Part shown: positions 13,490-21,415 of the stretch, piece by piece
Numbering within the stretch: position 1 is the stretch's first letter
How the letters are laid out: every line of letters starts with the position of its first letter
Origin: Shinella sp.
GTDB taxonomy: Bacteria > Pseudomonadota > Alphaproteobacteria > Rhizobiales > Rhizobiaceae
Assembly (NCBI GenBank): GCA_003248775.1
Contig: QFQX01000064.1
Location: forward strand, 1-22,043
Length of the DNA stretch: 22,043 nt
Direction: 5' to 3'
Notes under the pieces: generated by a model
The model's database searches: none
What the model saw: only the letters and a program-made list of their open reading frames with translations
What the model was told of the DNA's origin: nothing
Made by a program: the position numbers and the translations under genes

Positions 13490-14518
13490 CTAGTTGGGCA
13501 GACTGTTGTTGGTAATTCTGTTCTGCATCGCTTCTGCTGCACCGGCGTTTTGGATGTTTTCCCTCATGCCGGCATGGGTTCTCGCGCGTGCGGCCATTCC
13601 TAATTCTCCAGCCCTCCCGGCTACAGAACGTGTCGCGGTCAAAGCTCGTGCCGGCAGTGCAACACCGGTCGCGTAGCCCACCGATCGAGCGATCTGCCCA
13701 ACGCCCGTTGCCACGCCCCCGGTAATTCCCTGGGCGAGCGTCTGAATGTTGAAGAGGACAAAAGCGCCAGCCGCACAGATCAGGACGAAAGCCGAGATAT
13801 CGTCTAGCTGGATATCGTTCGCGGATGCTGCCGCTGCGACCTTCTGCAGTTCAGCGTCCATGGTCGTGATGAGAAAGGCGGCGACGACATACACAAAGAG
13901 CGGAATGATCGCGTACGTCAAAACCTGCTGGAACCAAGCCATTCCGTATTGGCGCGTGGAATCAAACAATAGGCAGGCGATGAAAATCGGTGCGGTGCCA
14001 AGCAGCACCCACATCATCACCTTCGCAAGCACGAGGATGGCAAGCGCAACGGCAATGAACAGCCCAACCGCCAGCATGATCAGGAACCCGACGAGGCCCG
14101 GGAGAATGGCGAAGTAGCCTGACTGCTCCGCGAATGCTGCTGCTGCCTCATTCGCCGTCTCCCAAATCATGGAGAGGCCGTCTGTTGGCTCAGTTATCCC
14201 GGTGCTGCTAGCTGTCAGGAGCGCCCGCCCCACGTCTTCCGGCGTGTTGTTCAGCCAGTCGTAAAAGAAGAGTTGGAAATTGCCCCACTGATCAATGAAG
14301 GCGACTATAATCATCATTCGCACGACCCGGCCGACGATCTCGCCGACGCTCACTCGCGCGGTCCCCAGGACGAGTTGAAGTCCGTAATAGGCGACGTAGG
14401 CAATAAGCATGATCGTCAGCAAGGGCATGATCTCGTCGCCAACGACCTCATAAGCCCGCTCCGAGAAATTCCGCCCTGCATCTTCAAGAGCCTCAAGCAG
14501 GCCGCCTAGAAAGTTCAT
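13490..14518 (-). CDS. virB6: VirB6 polytopic channel protein
   Basis: VirB6 forms part of the inner-membrane path for DNA. The 342-residue protein has five to six hydrophobic segments (about 32-51, 64-76, 137-157, 158-182, 198-220 and 245-265). It also has the family pattern of a long periplasmic loop after the second segment, with conserved Trp residues, and a cytoplasmic tail rich in Ala, Arg and Gly (from about 275). Length fits VirB6 (about 290-350). It starts 4 nt after the lipoprotein gene stop. Assignment rests on topology plus its place between virB5 and virB8. Confidence 0.9.
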   Translation of the reverse strand: MNFLGGLLEALEDAGRNFSERAYEVVGDEIMPLLTIMLIAYVAYYGLQLVLGTARVSVGEIVGRVVRMMIIVAFIDQWGNFQLFFYDWLNNTPEDVGRALLTASSTGITEPTDGLSMIWETANEAAAAFAEQSGYFAILPGLVGFLIMLAVGLFIAVALAILVLAKVMMWVLLGTAPIFIACLLFDSTRQYGMAWFQQVLTYAIIPLFVYVVAAFLITTMDAELQKVAAAASANDIQLDDISAFVLICAAGAFVLFNIQTLAQGITGGVATGVGQIARSVGYATGVALPARALTATRSVAGRAGELGMAARARTHAGMRENIQNAGAAEAMQNRITNNSLPN

Positions 14519-14522
14519 GGGG

Positions 14523-14759
14523 TCACTGCTCTCCGCTTGCAGCGAAAGCGTCGATCGCCGCCAGCGCTTCCGATGGGTTGCCGTTCACGCTGGTCATTGG
14601 GCCACATTCCTGTCGCGGATCCTCGGCGTAGGATGTGAGGTTCGCGGGCCTCTTGCATGGTGCGGTCTTCTCTTTCGGGGCGCCGGCGCAGCCGGTTACG
14701 CCGGCAGCAACCACGACGGAGAGGAGCACAAAGCCTTTCACTCGAAATGTCTTAGTCAC
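14523..14759 (-). CDS. Small lipoprotein, VirB7-like or entry-exclusion protein
   Basis: The 78-residue protein has a lipoprotein signal with lipobox VTGC (lipidated Cys24) and two more cysteines (Cys35 and Cys52). VirB7 is a short lipoprotein that caps the core complex and can be bonded to VirB9. The operon has no other candidate, as the virB6-virB8 gap is too short for a gene. Against this, the position between virB5 and virB6 is that of the eex entry-exclusion lipoprotein in pKM101, and 78 residues is long for VirB7. I favour VirB7 because the core would otherwise lack it, and because VirB9 carries an unpaired cysteine. It starts with GTG 14759 inside the virB5 end. Confidence 0.75.
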   Translation of the reverse strand: MTKTFRVKGFVLLSVVVAAGVTGCAGAPKEKTAPCKRPANLTSYAEDPRQECGPMTSVNGNPSEALAAIDAFAASGEQ

Positions 14760-15450
14760 CGTAGGTCAGCGCCTTCTTCGTGTTGGAGATGTCGACAAGG
14801 CGGCGCTGGTTTTGAGCCTGCAGGGAGCCGACGGCACCATTCATGACGCCGATCATCTCGTTGATCGTCAGGCCCGTTTGAACCTGCAGCTGCGTGTTCT
14901 GATCGATGGACCCCTTGATGTCCTGAGCCTGACCGATCTGCTGGCCTGCCTGCTGGAACGCTTGTGTTCGCGACTGAACGGCTTGTTGCGAGCCGGTGAC
15001 TAGGGCGGCAACTCCAAGGACGGTCTTCATCATTTCTTCGTAGGACTTGTCGCCCGAGAACGTGCTGTCTGCCTTGCCAGACAAGTTCTTCACGAGCTGG
15101 AGACCGTTGATGAAGGTGGTGGCAATCTGGCCGATGTCACCGCCCATGCTGCCGAAGTTCGGGACACCGCCCTGCATGAGGCTGTCGAGTGACGGCATCT
15201 GAGAAACGCTGAACCCTTGACCAACGGCGAGGTTCTGCATGGGATTGGAAACGCTCCCGCGATCCCCTGTGACGGCTTTAAGTGTCTCTTCTACCGTCTT
15301 CAGAACTTGCCTGTTCGTGTCCAGGATCTGATCAGTCGTCTGAGAGGTTTCTGTCGCGATCTTCAGGTTGGCGCTGTCGATCACCGGAACTTGTGCATGC
15401 GCGGTAGACGCCATCGCTAGCGAAAACGCAGTCAGAAATGCTCTTCTCAT
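14752..15450 (-). CDS. virB5: VirB5-type minor pilus protein
   Basis: VirB5 is exported and sits at the pilus tip, aiding contact with the recipient. The 232-residue protein has a clear signal peptide cut after AHA (about residue 19). The mature part is almost entirely helical and rich in Gln, Ser and Thr, with little hydrophobic sequence, as in VirB5/TrbJ proteins. I choose ATG 15450, since AAGGAG lies 7 nt upstream; the longer frame from 15468 lacks a ribosome site. It lies 14 nt after the second transglycosylase gene and overlaps the lipoprotein gene by 8 nt. Confidence 0.9.
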   Translation of the reverse strand: MRRAFLTAFSLAMASTAHAQVPVIDSANLKIATETSQTTDQILDTNRQVLKTVEETLKAVTGDRGSVSNPMQNLAVGQGFSVSQMPSLDSLMQGGVPNFGSMGGDIGQIATTFINGLQLVKNLSGKADSTFSGDKSYEEMMKTVLGVAALVTGSQQAVQSRTQAFQQAGQQIGQAQDIKGSIDQNTQLQVQTGLTINEMIGVMNGAVGSLQAQNQRRLVDISNTKKALTYGD

Positions 15451-15464
15451 GGCCGTTCTCCTTG

Positions 15465-16556
15465 TCATTCGGCGCTCAACATCAGCTTCATGTCAGCCTC
15501 TGGTTCGAGTTTTCGAACGCAGACCTGTTCCTCCGGATTCCACTCAAGCTGCAGTTCCTTGTCGCAGAGGTCAGCTACCTCGCGATCCTCTTCCTTCTCA
15601 TCTCGCTTGTAGTCGCTGGATCGCGAAGACCCCGAGAGCCCCCCCAGATCGAGCGCATTCTGAGAATTCATAAGCTCGGCCATCGTTGTTCCGAGGCGGA
15701 TGACCTGGTTCATCATCTCAAGGTTCGCATTACGGGCGCCGGAATTGTGGTCCCAGCTGTCTTGGATCGTGCCGCTTTCCATCTGGCCGAGTTGCTGAAG
15801 CCATGACGCGACGTTCCCGCTGTTTTCGGAAATCGACTGGCTGGTCGCCATCGAGTTGATGGTCGCGTCTCTCGCACCTGAAAAGCCCGACGTGCCTCCT
15901 CCGAAATTTTCGGGGATGTTCGACACATCGGAGCCTCCGAACTGGGGCATCCACTTCCCTTTGATCGCGGCTACATACCCCTGCGTCTCCTTGAACGGAG
16001 GGATGCCGCCATACTTACGAACGTTGCCTGGCCCCGCGTTGTATGCGGCGAGCGCAAGGTTGGTATTGCCGTTGAAGGTACGGAGCTGCTGCTTCAGGTA
16101 GCGCGCGCCGCCGCGAAGGTTATTCTCGATATCGTGAGGATTGACGCCAAGATCCTTGGCTGTGCCCGGCATCAGCTGCGACAAGCCCATAGCGCCGACC
16201 GGCGACTTTGCGCAGGGATTGAACCGGCTCTCCTGGTAGACGAGAGACATGAAGAGGGTTTCGTCTACCCCTTCCTCACGCGCCACTCGCTTCACGAGCC
16301 CGACAATCTCCGGATTGGCTTGTGCTGCCGAGGGGGCATCACCTCCGCGCCCCGGCCGGTACATCGAGCAGGTGACGCTCTTGCTCACGGAGTGCCGGCG
16401 ACTGTCTGTTTCCTCGATCTGCTTCGTCGTTTCATTGCGCACTGCATCGGTTGAAGTGAGGGCGCCATCCGTAACAGGAACCTGCGAGAAGGCGGGGGGC
16501 GCCGTTCCCCAAGCCAAGGCTGCAACCAGCAGCGTTAGAGTCCGACTGTTCCTCAT
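15465..16556 (-). CDS. Second VirB1-like lytic transglycosylase, inserted between virB4 and virB5
   Basis: The 363-residue exported enzyme would cut peptidoglycan to let the channel pass. It has a signal peptide (cut after about FSQ, residue 25) and a transglycosylase SLT domain (about 82-200) with catalytic Glu109 in YQESRFNP, then GAMGLSQLMPGTA and ALAAYNAGPGNVRKYGGIPPF. About 160 further residues, Gly/Ser/Asn-rich and then charged, have no match that I know; they hold a late Cys pair (DLCDKELQ, EQVCVRK). ATG 16556 overlaps the virB4 stop (ATGA) and has GAAGG upstream; the in-frame 16634 start would run through virB4 and is rejected. VirB1 usually opens the operon, so this location is unusual, and another such gene stands at the operon start. 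Confidence 0.9.
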   Translation of the reverse strand: MRNSRTLTLLVAALAWGTAPPAFSQVPVTDGALTSTDAVRNETTKQIEETDSRRHSVSKSVTCSMYRPGRGGDAPSAAQANPEIVGLVKRVAREEGVDETLFMSLVYQESRFNPCAKSPVGAMGLSQLMPGTAKDLGVNPHDIENNLRGGARYLKQQLRTFNGNTNLALAAYNAGPGNVRKYGGIPPFKETQGYVAAIKGKWMPQFGGSDVSNIPENFGGGTSGFSGARDATINSMATSQSISENSGNVASWLQQLGQMESGTIQDSWDHNSGARNANLEMMNQVIRLGTTMAELMNSQNALDLGGLSGSSRSSDYKRDEKEEDREVADLCDKELQLEWNPEEQVCVRKLEPEADMKLMLSAE

Positions 16557-19012
16557 TCGGCCTTCTCCCATCCGCAGAATTTCGCCAACCAGTTTTCGGG
16601 CTCGTCTCCGTACTGCTCGCGAAGTGCCGCGCACTCCTCGATCGTCTCCTTGCGTCCTGAAAGCACCTTCACGAGATCCGGCATTGTCGACAGATCGAGA
16701 CGCGCAATGACAGAGTCGTTGCCATGCTTAATCAGGAAGGTTCTCTTTTCAGGAGGCGTGTTCTTGATGAACTTGAACTCCTTCACCGTCAGGCCGAAGC
16801 GCTTGATGTAGCTCTCTTCGTCAGCCCGTGGGTTCGGGAAGTGGATGTTGGTCGCCGATTGCTCAATGAGCGTGTGCGACGCTTTGGATTTGGTGATGTC
16901 AGCGGCCGACTGCGTACCAAAGCCCACGATGCCGTTGAGCTTTCGGATCGTCTTCATCTTGTCGACGATAAAGGCGCTGAAAGTGTCATCCATTAGCAGC
17001 TGCCAGCCTTCATCCATGAAGAACATGACGGGGTTACCGTCCAGCAGCTCGTCCAGCCGATGATAAAGATACATCAGCGCAGGGGTTCTTAGCTCCTCGT
17101 TTCCGAGGATGTTGGTCATGTCAAAGCCAAATACGCTGTGACCCGAGAAGGACAGGACGTCATGGGGCGCGTTGAACAGCCAGGCTTTTTCGCCTTCGAT
17201 CCAAGGACGAAGCCGCGAGTATAGATCGTTGGCATCGGCCTTGGACCGCCCCATCAAGAGGCCGGCAAGATTCGGGAGGTTTCGCTGAGCTGCAGGCTCC
17301 TGCATGATCCGGACGATTGCCTTTTCCAGCGTGTCCTCGTCCTCTTGCGTGAAGTCGGTGCGTCGATCGCAGCGCAGCATGGCCTTGAGCAGACGGACCA
17401 GAAATTCCCGGTTCTCGCCGGTGTTTTCCAATTGCAGCGGGTTAAAGCCCGTGGGCGTTCCCGGAGACAGAACCTCGTAGGCTCCGCCGATCGCCCTGAC
17501 GAAGATCTCGGCCCCGCGGTCCTTATCAAAGAACACGGCGCGAGGCGTGGGTGAAACCCGCATCGCCTGAGCCAGCAGGAAGGTCAAACCAACGGTCTTG
17601 CCGGATCCTGTCGGACCAGTCACCGTGAAGTGCCCGATATCGCGGCGGTGGAAGTTGAACCAGTAGGGGGTTTGTGAGGTCGTTTCCAGAATGGTGATCG
17701 GCAGGCCCCAATGGGTGCGATCCGCTTGTCCAGTCGCGAAATTATGCATCGAGGAAAGGCCGGAGAAGTTGGCGCTCGACAGCATGGCGATGCGGGAGAT
17801 GTAGGAGCGGTTTCCCGGCAGCTGCGCCCAGAACGCCGCTTCAAGATTAAGATCCTCCCGGAGCCAGTTGATGTTCATGTCGGTGAGGCAAGCGCCAAGT
17901 TCCGACACGCAACGGCTCAATCCGTCGAGGTCCCGCGAAATGCACAGAAGCGAAAAGTGATGGAAGCCGAATACAGCCTCCTGATTGAGGAGGCTGTTCA
18001 ATGCATAGTCGATGTCGGATTCGACCGAGCTACCCGCTTCGTCGGAGGCCTTGATTTGGCGTTGAAGGCGGCTGATCCGCTCTTGTGCGATCGGCTTGTC
18101 TGCAAGGGTGAAAGACTGGGTCAGGATGAACTCGTGGTTCACCTGCAGCAACCCATCCAACATGCCGGGACCAGTGAATGGAGGATATTCTTTGATCGAG
18201 AGTAGAGCGGCATAGCGGCTGTCTTCTTCCACCGCCGCTTGTGCCTGCATCGTCCGCTTTGAAAAGTGAAGCCGTGAAGTGCCGACGTAGTTGCGGATTC
18301 CCATGCGCGGAAGCCGCATCTTTCGCGGCACACCGCAGGTCAGGATCGTGTTGAAGAACTCGCAGGGCTCCGAATACGGATCGCCCTTAGCCTCTTCTCC
18401 ATCGATGTCCTTCTTCGCGGTATCGTCCGATTTCTTGCGATACGTGATGCCAAGCGGCTTTGCGCCGTACTTGTGCAACTCTTTCACGATGTTCCCAACC
18501 AGCTCTTCAAGGTCGGTCACGTCTTCACGGGTCGCTTGGGCCCTGGCCTCCTTGTTCGAGCGTTCAAAGATCCGCTTTAGCGAGTCGCCGAGGCCAAGCG
18601 CCCCTTTCATGCCCGAACGCACGATCGTCAGGTAGATTTCGTTCGTGAACATCCGCTTCTTGCGAAGTTGCTCCATATAGCGATCGTTCAGGATCTCGCA
18701 GAAGGAGGAATCGAACGAACCGCCGATTTCGGTCTCCACCTCACGACGGATTACGGTCGACCAAAGAGAATAGCGGCTCGAACCTAGTGCTCGGATCATG
18801 GTGTTCTGCACAACAGAACGCATGTTCAATTCGGCCTGGTCCTCCGTCTGGAAGAACAGTCCATCGAGCTTGATGACGCTGATCAGGGTTCCATTCTCGA
18901 GCCCGATGACCGTGTCAGACACATGCCGCATGTAGGGGATGTGAACGGACATAGGCCGCTCGTTGCCGGCGACCTTCCCAAACCCAAGCTCTTCCTTGAC
19001 GACTTTCAGCAT
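16553..19012 (-). CDS. virB4: VirB4 ATPase
   Basis: VirB4 is the largest channel ATPase; it energises pilus assembly and substrate passage. The 819-residue protein has the VirB4/CagE N-terminal domain (about 180-390), Walker A GPTGSGKT (466-473) and Walker B VMFFMDEGW (662-670), followed by GFGTQSAADI, a family motif near 695-705. Length fits (about 790-830). It lies 3 nt after virB3, a common pairing since VirB3 and VirB4 work together, and overlaps the second transglycosylase gene by 4 nt. Confidence 0.96.
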   Translation of the reverse strand: MLKVVKEELGFGKVAGNERPMSVHIPYMRHVSDTVIGLENGTLISVIKLDGLFFQTEDQAELNMRSVVQNTMIRALGSSRYSLWSTVIRREVETEIGGSFDSSFCEILNDRYMEQLRKKRMFTNEIYLTIVRSGMKGALGLGDSLKRIFERSNKEARAQATREDVTDLEELVGNIVKELHKYGAKPLGITYRKKSDDTAKKDIDGEEAKGDPYSEPCEFFNTILTCGVPRKMRLPRMGIRNYVGTSRLHFSKRTMQAQAAVEEDSRYAALLSIKEYPPFTGPGMLDGLLQVNHEFILTQSFTLADKPIAQERISRLQRQIKASDEAGSSVESDIDYALNSLLNQEAVFGFHHFSLLCISRDLDGLSRCVSELGACLTDMNINWLREDLNLEAAFWAQLPGNRSYISRIAMLSSANFSGLSSMHNFATGQADRTHWGLPITILETTSQTPYWFNFHRRDIGHFTVTGPTGSGKTVGLTFLLAQAMRVSPTPRAVFFDKDRGAEIFVRAIGGAYEVLSPGTPTGFNPLQLENTGENREFLVRLLKAMLRCDRRTDFTQEDEDTLEKAIVRIMQEPAAQRNLPNLAGLLMGRSKADANDLYSRLRPWIEGEKAWLFNAPHDVLSFSGHSVFGFDMTNILGNEELRTPALMYLYHRLDELLDGNPVMFFMDEGWQLLMDDTFSAFIVDKMKTIRKLNGIVGFGTQSAADITKSKASHTLIEQSATNIHFPNPRADEESYIKRFGLTVKEFKFIKNTPPEKRTFLIKHGNDSVIARLDLSTMPDLVKVLSGRKETIEECAALREQYGDEPENWLAKFCGWEKAE

Positions 19013-19015
19013 CTA

Positions 19016-19315
19016 CTATGGTCCGTATGAGTTGGTGCCCCAAAAGCGCTTGTTGGGGGTCCTTGGCGTCTTGCGGGACGTGACCTGCAGGACGTCGAGA
19101 ATCTTGCTGTCCCAGGCACAAAGCGAGAAAAGGACAAGGTAGGCGGCTGGCGCGATCAGCAGTGCCGCCAGATGGTTCGTCACCAGCCACCCAATGATTG
19201 TCACGCCGATGATCAGGACGACCGCCATGTAGGGCACGCCCCATAGCGTCGGAGAACGGGTCAAGCCGATCACCAACGGCGTCAAAGCTGGCTTCTCGTC
19301 CTGAAAATCGCTCAT
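19016..19315 (-). CDS. virB3: VirB3 inner-membrane protein
   Basis: The 99-residue protein has two adjacent membrane helices (about 27-45 and 47-67), with the family pattern TPLVIGLTRSPTLWGVPY before the first. VirB3 works closely with VirB4 and is required for pilus biogenesis. Its start shares one base with the virB2 stop (TGATG), showing tight coupling, and virB4 follows after 3 nt. Size and position are typical. Confidence 0.94.
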   Translation of the reverse strand: MSDFQDEKPALTPLVIGLTRSPTLWGVPYMAVVLIIGVTIIGWLVTNHLAALLIAPAAYLVLFSLCAWDSKILDVLQVTSRKTPRTPNKRFWGTNSYGP

Positions 19316-19662
19316 CAGCCGCCGCCTACCGACGAAATCATCTGGTCAACGATGGCAGGGGCGCCGAACACGAGACCGATGCCAATGACGACGGCTCCGG
19401 CCGTGAACCACGAAAGCCTGCCGGCAAAGGCAAGGAAGCCGAGGCCAATCACGGCGATGATTGCCATGAGACGTCCAAAGGGGCCGGTGATGAAGTCAAC
19501 GATCATCTGCACGGCTGTCTGAAGGGGGGCGAATGCACCGCCGCCGCCACCGCTAGCCTGTGCAAGCGCTTGATCAGCGCCAGCAACTTGCAGGGCTGCC
19601 ACCAAGCCAATGACGGCTGCTGCCTTCAATGCCCCGGAATGCCGGGAAACGACGTTCTTCAT
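19315..19662 (-). CDS. virB2: VirB2 pilin precursor
   Basis: VirB2 is the main pilus subunit. The 115-residue precursor has a long signal peptide cut near residue 35 (ALAQA, then a Gly run) and two hydrophobic helices (about 60-80 and 86-106) joined by a short basic turn (AGRLSW), leaving a mature pilin of about 80 residues. This is the standard VirB2/TrbC layout. AAGGAG lies 7 nt before ATG 19662, the strongest ribosome site in the operon, as expected for a protein needed in many copies. It lies 10 nt after the first transglycosylase gene. Confidence 0.94.
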   Translation of the reverse strand: MKNVVSRHSGALKAAAVIGLVAALQVAGADQALAQASGGGGGAFAPLQTAVQMIVDFITGPFGRLMAIIAVIGLGFLAFAGRLSWFTAGAVVIGIGLVFGAPAIVDQMISSVGGG

Positions 19663-19672
19663 AGTTCTCTCC

Positions 19673-20647
19673 TTAAAAATGCATCACGCCGCCGACGAAC
19701 TTGCCGGTCTTCTCCACAGCGATGACTCCGGCATCGCTGGTGTTCTTTGCCGCCATGTCTCGGACGATCCCGCTCGCCTTCCGCTTGCCGGTTGGCATCG
19801 GTAGGCCAAGCTGGAAATTCACGACCTTTGCGACATAGCGGACGGTTTCTTGGAATGGCGGAACGCCGCCATATTCGTAGATGCGACCCTCCCCGCTGTT
19901 GTAAGCGGCTGCGACCAGAAGCGGGTTCTGAAACTCATCGAGCAGGAAGCGCAGGTACTTCATCCCGCCCTCGATGTTTTGAGCGGGATCGCAAATCTCC
20001 TGAACACCGAAGTGAGCCGCCGTTTCGGGGATAAGCTGCATCGGACCGCGTGCGCCTTTCGGTGAATTGCGGATCTCATCGAAGCGGCTTTCGGCCCAGG
20101 CAATCGCAACCGCGAAGCCCTCATCGACGCTGTATCGGCGCGCAGTCGATGCAACCAGCGCTTTAATCTCATCAGGTGACAGTGGCGACGGCCCGCACTC
20201 TTCAACGGGGGGTCGTGCCCCTAGATTTTCGGGGGTGTCACTAGATGTAGTATCTAGAGTGGGAGTCTGGACAGGCTCAAAGCGGCCGGTGGCGCGCTCC
20301 GAGACATCAAAATACGCGCTGACAGACGCATCAATTTGATGCCCTTTGGTGCCCGCGTCTTTCGACGCCGTTGCGCCCAATACTTCAGCTCCGCCCTTCG
20401 TGACAACACCGTTTGCACCAAGGACAAATTCCTTCTCTGATGTCTCGACACCGCTCCAGCGATCTTCGAAGTTCGTGACCAGAGATTCCTCGTTCATTGT
20501 CACAGAACCGTTGTAATCGCTGGAAATACGCCCTGTTGTGGCTAGGTCTTGTGACGCAGCAGTATTGGCCGCGAGCAGCACGGATAATGCTGCGCTAGTC
20601 AGGGTTCGCGGGCCTAGATACCCTGCATAGACAGTGTTTTTATCCAT
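19673..20647 (-). CDS. virB1: VirB1 lytic transglycosylase, first gene of the virB operon
   Basis: The 324-residue exported enzyme has a signal peptide (about residues 1-32, cut near AAS-QD), an unassigned Ser/Thr/Glu-rich region (about 35-150) and a C-terminal SLT domain (about 158-280). The domain carries catalytic Glu186 in WAESRFDE, GARGPMQLIPETA and AAAYNSGEGRIYEYGGVPPF. The domain order is the reverse of the second enzyme, where SLT comes earlier and the extension is C-terminal. The SLT parts share the YGGxPPFxET ending, so they are related but diverged. It is the first gene after a promoter in the shared intergenic region, the classical virB1 place. Confidence 0.92.
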   Translation of the reverse strand: MDKNTVYAGYLGPRTLTSAALSVLLAANTAASQDLATTGRISSDYNGSVTMNEESLVTNFEDRWSGVETSEKEFVLGANGVVTKGGAEVLGATASKDAGTKGHQIDASVSAYFDVSERATGRFEPVQTPTLDTTSSDTPENLGARPPVEECGPSPLSPDEIKALVASTARRYSVDEGFAVAIAWAESRFDEIRNSPKGARGPMQLIPETAAHFGVQEICDPAQNIEGGMKYLRFLLDEFQNPLLVAAAYNSGEGRIYEYGGVPPFQETVRYVAKVVNFQLGLPMPTGKRKASGIVRDMAAKNTSDAGVIAVEKTGKFVGGVMHF

Positions 20648-20700
20648 CGCACCCGCCCGTCAAACGGTGTTGTGATCGCCACGAAAACCGACTAGAGTTA

Positions 20701-20736
20701 ATGCACACATGATACCGATTTGATGCACTCTTACAA
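20701..20736 (-). promoter_or_regulatory. virB operon promoter with two GTGCAT repeats
   Basis: On the minus strand, -35 TTGTAA (20731-20736) and -10 TATCAT (20709-20714, 5/6 to consensus) are 16 bp apart. GTGCAT occurs twice in the same orientation (20723-20728 and 20701-20706), exactly 22 bp apart. One copy lies in the spacer and one at the expected transcription start, as for a repressor site. Confidence 0.65.
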
Positions 20737-20750
20737 GTTTTCTGATCGGT
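20714..20750. repeat. Spaced inverted repeat in the shared control region
   Basis: ACCGAT (20714-20719) and ATCGGT (20745-20750) are inverted and 25 bp apart, flanking the -35 and one GTGCAT copy. Six-base arms can arise by chance, so this is weak. Confidence 0.3.
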
Positions 20751-20806
20751 GTTAAACCCCATTTTGCAGGGTCAACAATCGCACTACGGATGGTTAGGGC
20801 TAGAAT

Positions 20807-21415
20807 ATGAAACAGGCCATCATTCCCGCGCTTCTAAGTTGCGCATTGGCAACACAAGCGCTTGCCGCTCCTGCGGTGAACAAGGACTACATCAGGTCAC
20901 TGGCGGCGCCGGGCAAGACGGTTCTTGTCGTCGAGTATTACGACGGGACCGGCAAAGTCGCTGATCGCAAGGGTTACGCCACGGCCAATGGCTTCAAGGC
21001 TATTTCGGCAACTGAGTTTCGCGTCGATGAATCGACAACGTTGCATCTGTATGGCGTTCAGCCTTGCAACGGCGATCTGGTCAATCGCGCGGAGGACTAT
21101 TCCGGGACTTGCGAGGAGTTTGGTACGCAGCAGCTGCAAACGATGCTGCAAAGCCCCAAGGTGCTGTTCTGCAGGGCCTTCATCAGCGAGCAGACAGCCC
21201 CCGTTCAGGATGTCACTTGCTACGGCTACTATAACTATCCTGGAGCAATGGACACGGTCGATAATCTTGAGGAGCAGCTTCTGTCGTTGGGAGCGGTTCG
21301 CCTGACTAAGAAAGCCGATGGTTCATTCGAACGTCCTGATCTCACGGAAGCTCAGGAAATCGGCCAGAAGGGTTCCTACGGCATGTGGGCAGATCCTCGG
21401 GTGAAGGCGCAATGA
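20807..21415 (+). CDS. Exported staphylococcal-nuclease-fold protein lacking catalytic residues (copy 1)
   Basis: The 202-residue protein has a signal peptide cut near residue 20 (ALA-AP) and a region that aligns with the second gene and, more weakly, with staphylococcal nuclease. HLYGVQPC (80-87) sits at the Arg35 strand and GSYGMWAD (189-196) at the usual C-terminal GLW end. The Arg35 position is His80, no Glu43 or Arg87 equivalent is visible, and an insertion of about 60 residues precedes the core. Four cysteines (87, 102, 122, 138) match those of copy 2 in order and spacing, suggesting two disulfides in the periplasm. I infer a binding or structural role rather than DNA cutting. Divergent from virB and sharing its control region. 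AGGG lies 7 nt before the ATG. Confidence 0.75.
   Translation: MKQAIIPALLSCALATQALAAPAVNKDYIRSLAAPGKTVLVVEYYDGTGKVADRKGYATANGFKAISATEFRVDESTTLHLYGVQPCNGDLVNRAEDYSGTCEEFGTQQLQTMLQSPKVLFCRAFISEQTAPVQDVTCYGYYNYPGAMDTVDNLEEQLLSLGAVRLTKKADGSFERPDLTEAQEIGQKGSYGMWADPRVKAQ

Noticed and set aside
16557..16634. Longer N-terminus for the second transglycosylase
   Set aside because: The extra residues lie fully inside the end of virB4 and would precede a normal signal peptide; ATG 16556 has a ribosome site and the ATGA overlap.
20803..20808. TAGAAT just before copy 1 of the nuclease-fold genes as a -10 box
   Set aside because: It touches the start codon, so transcription would begin inside the gene, and no good -35 is spaced correctly.
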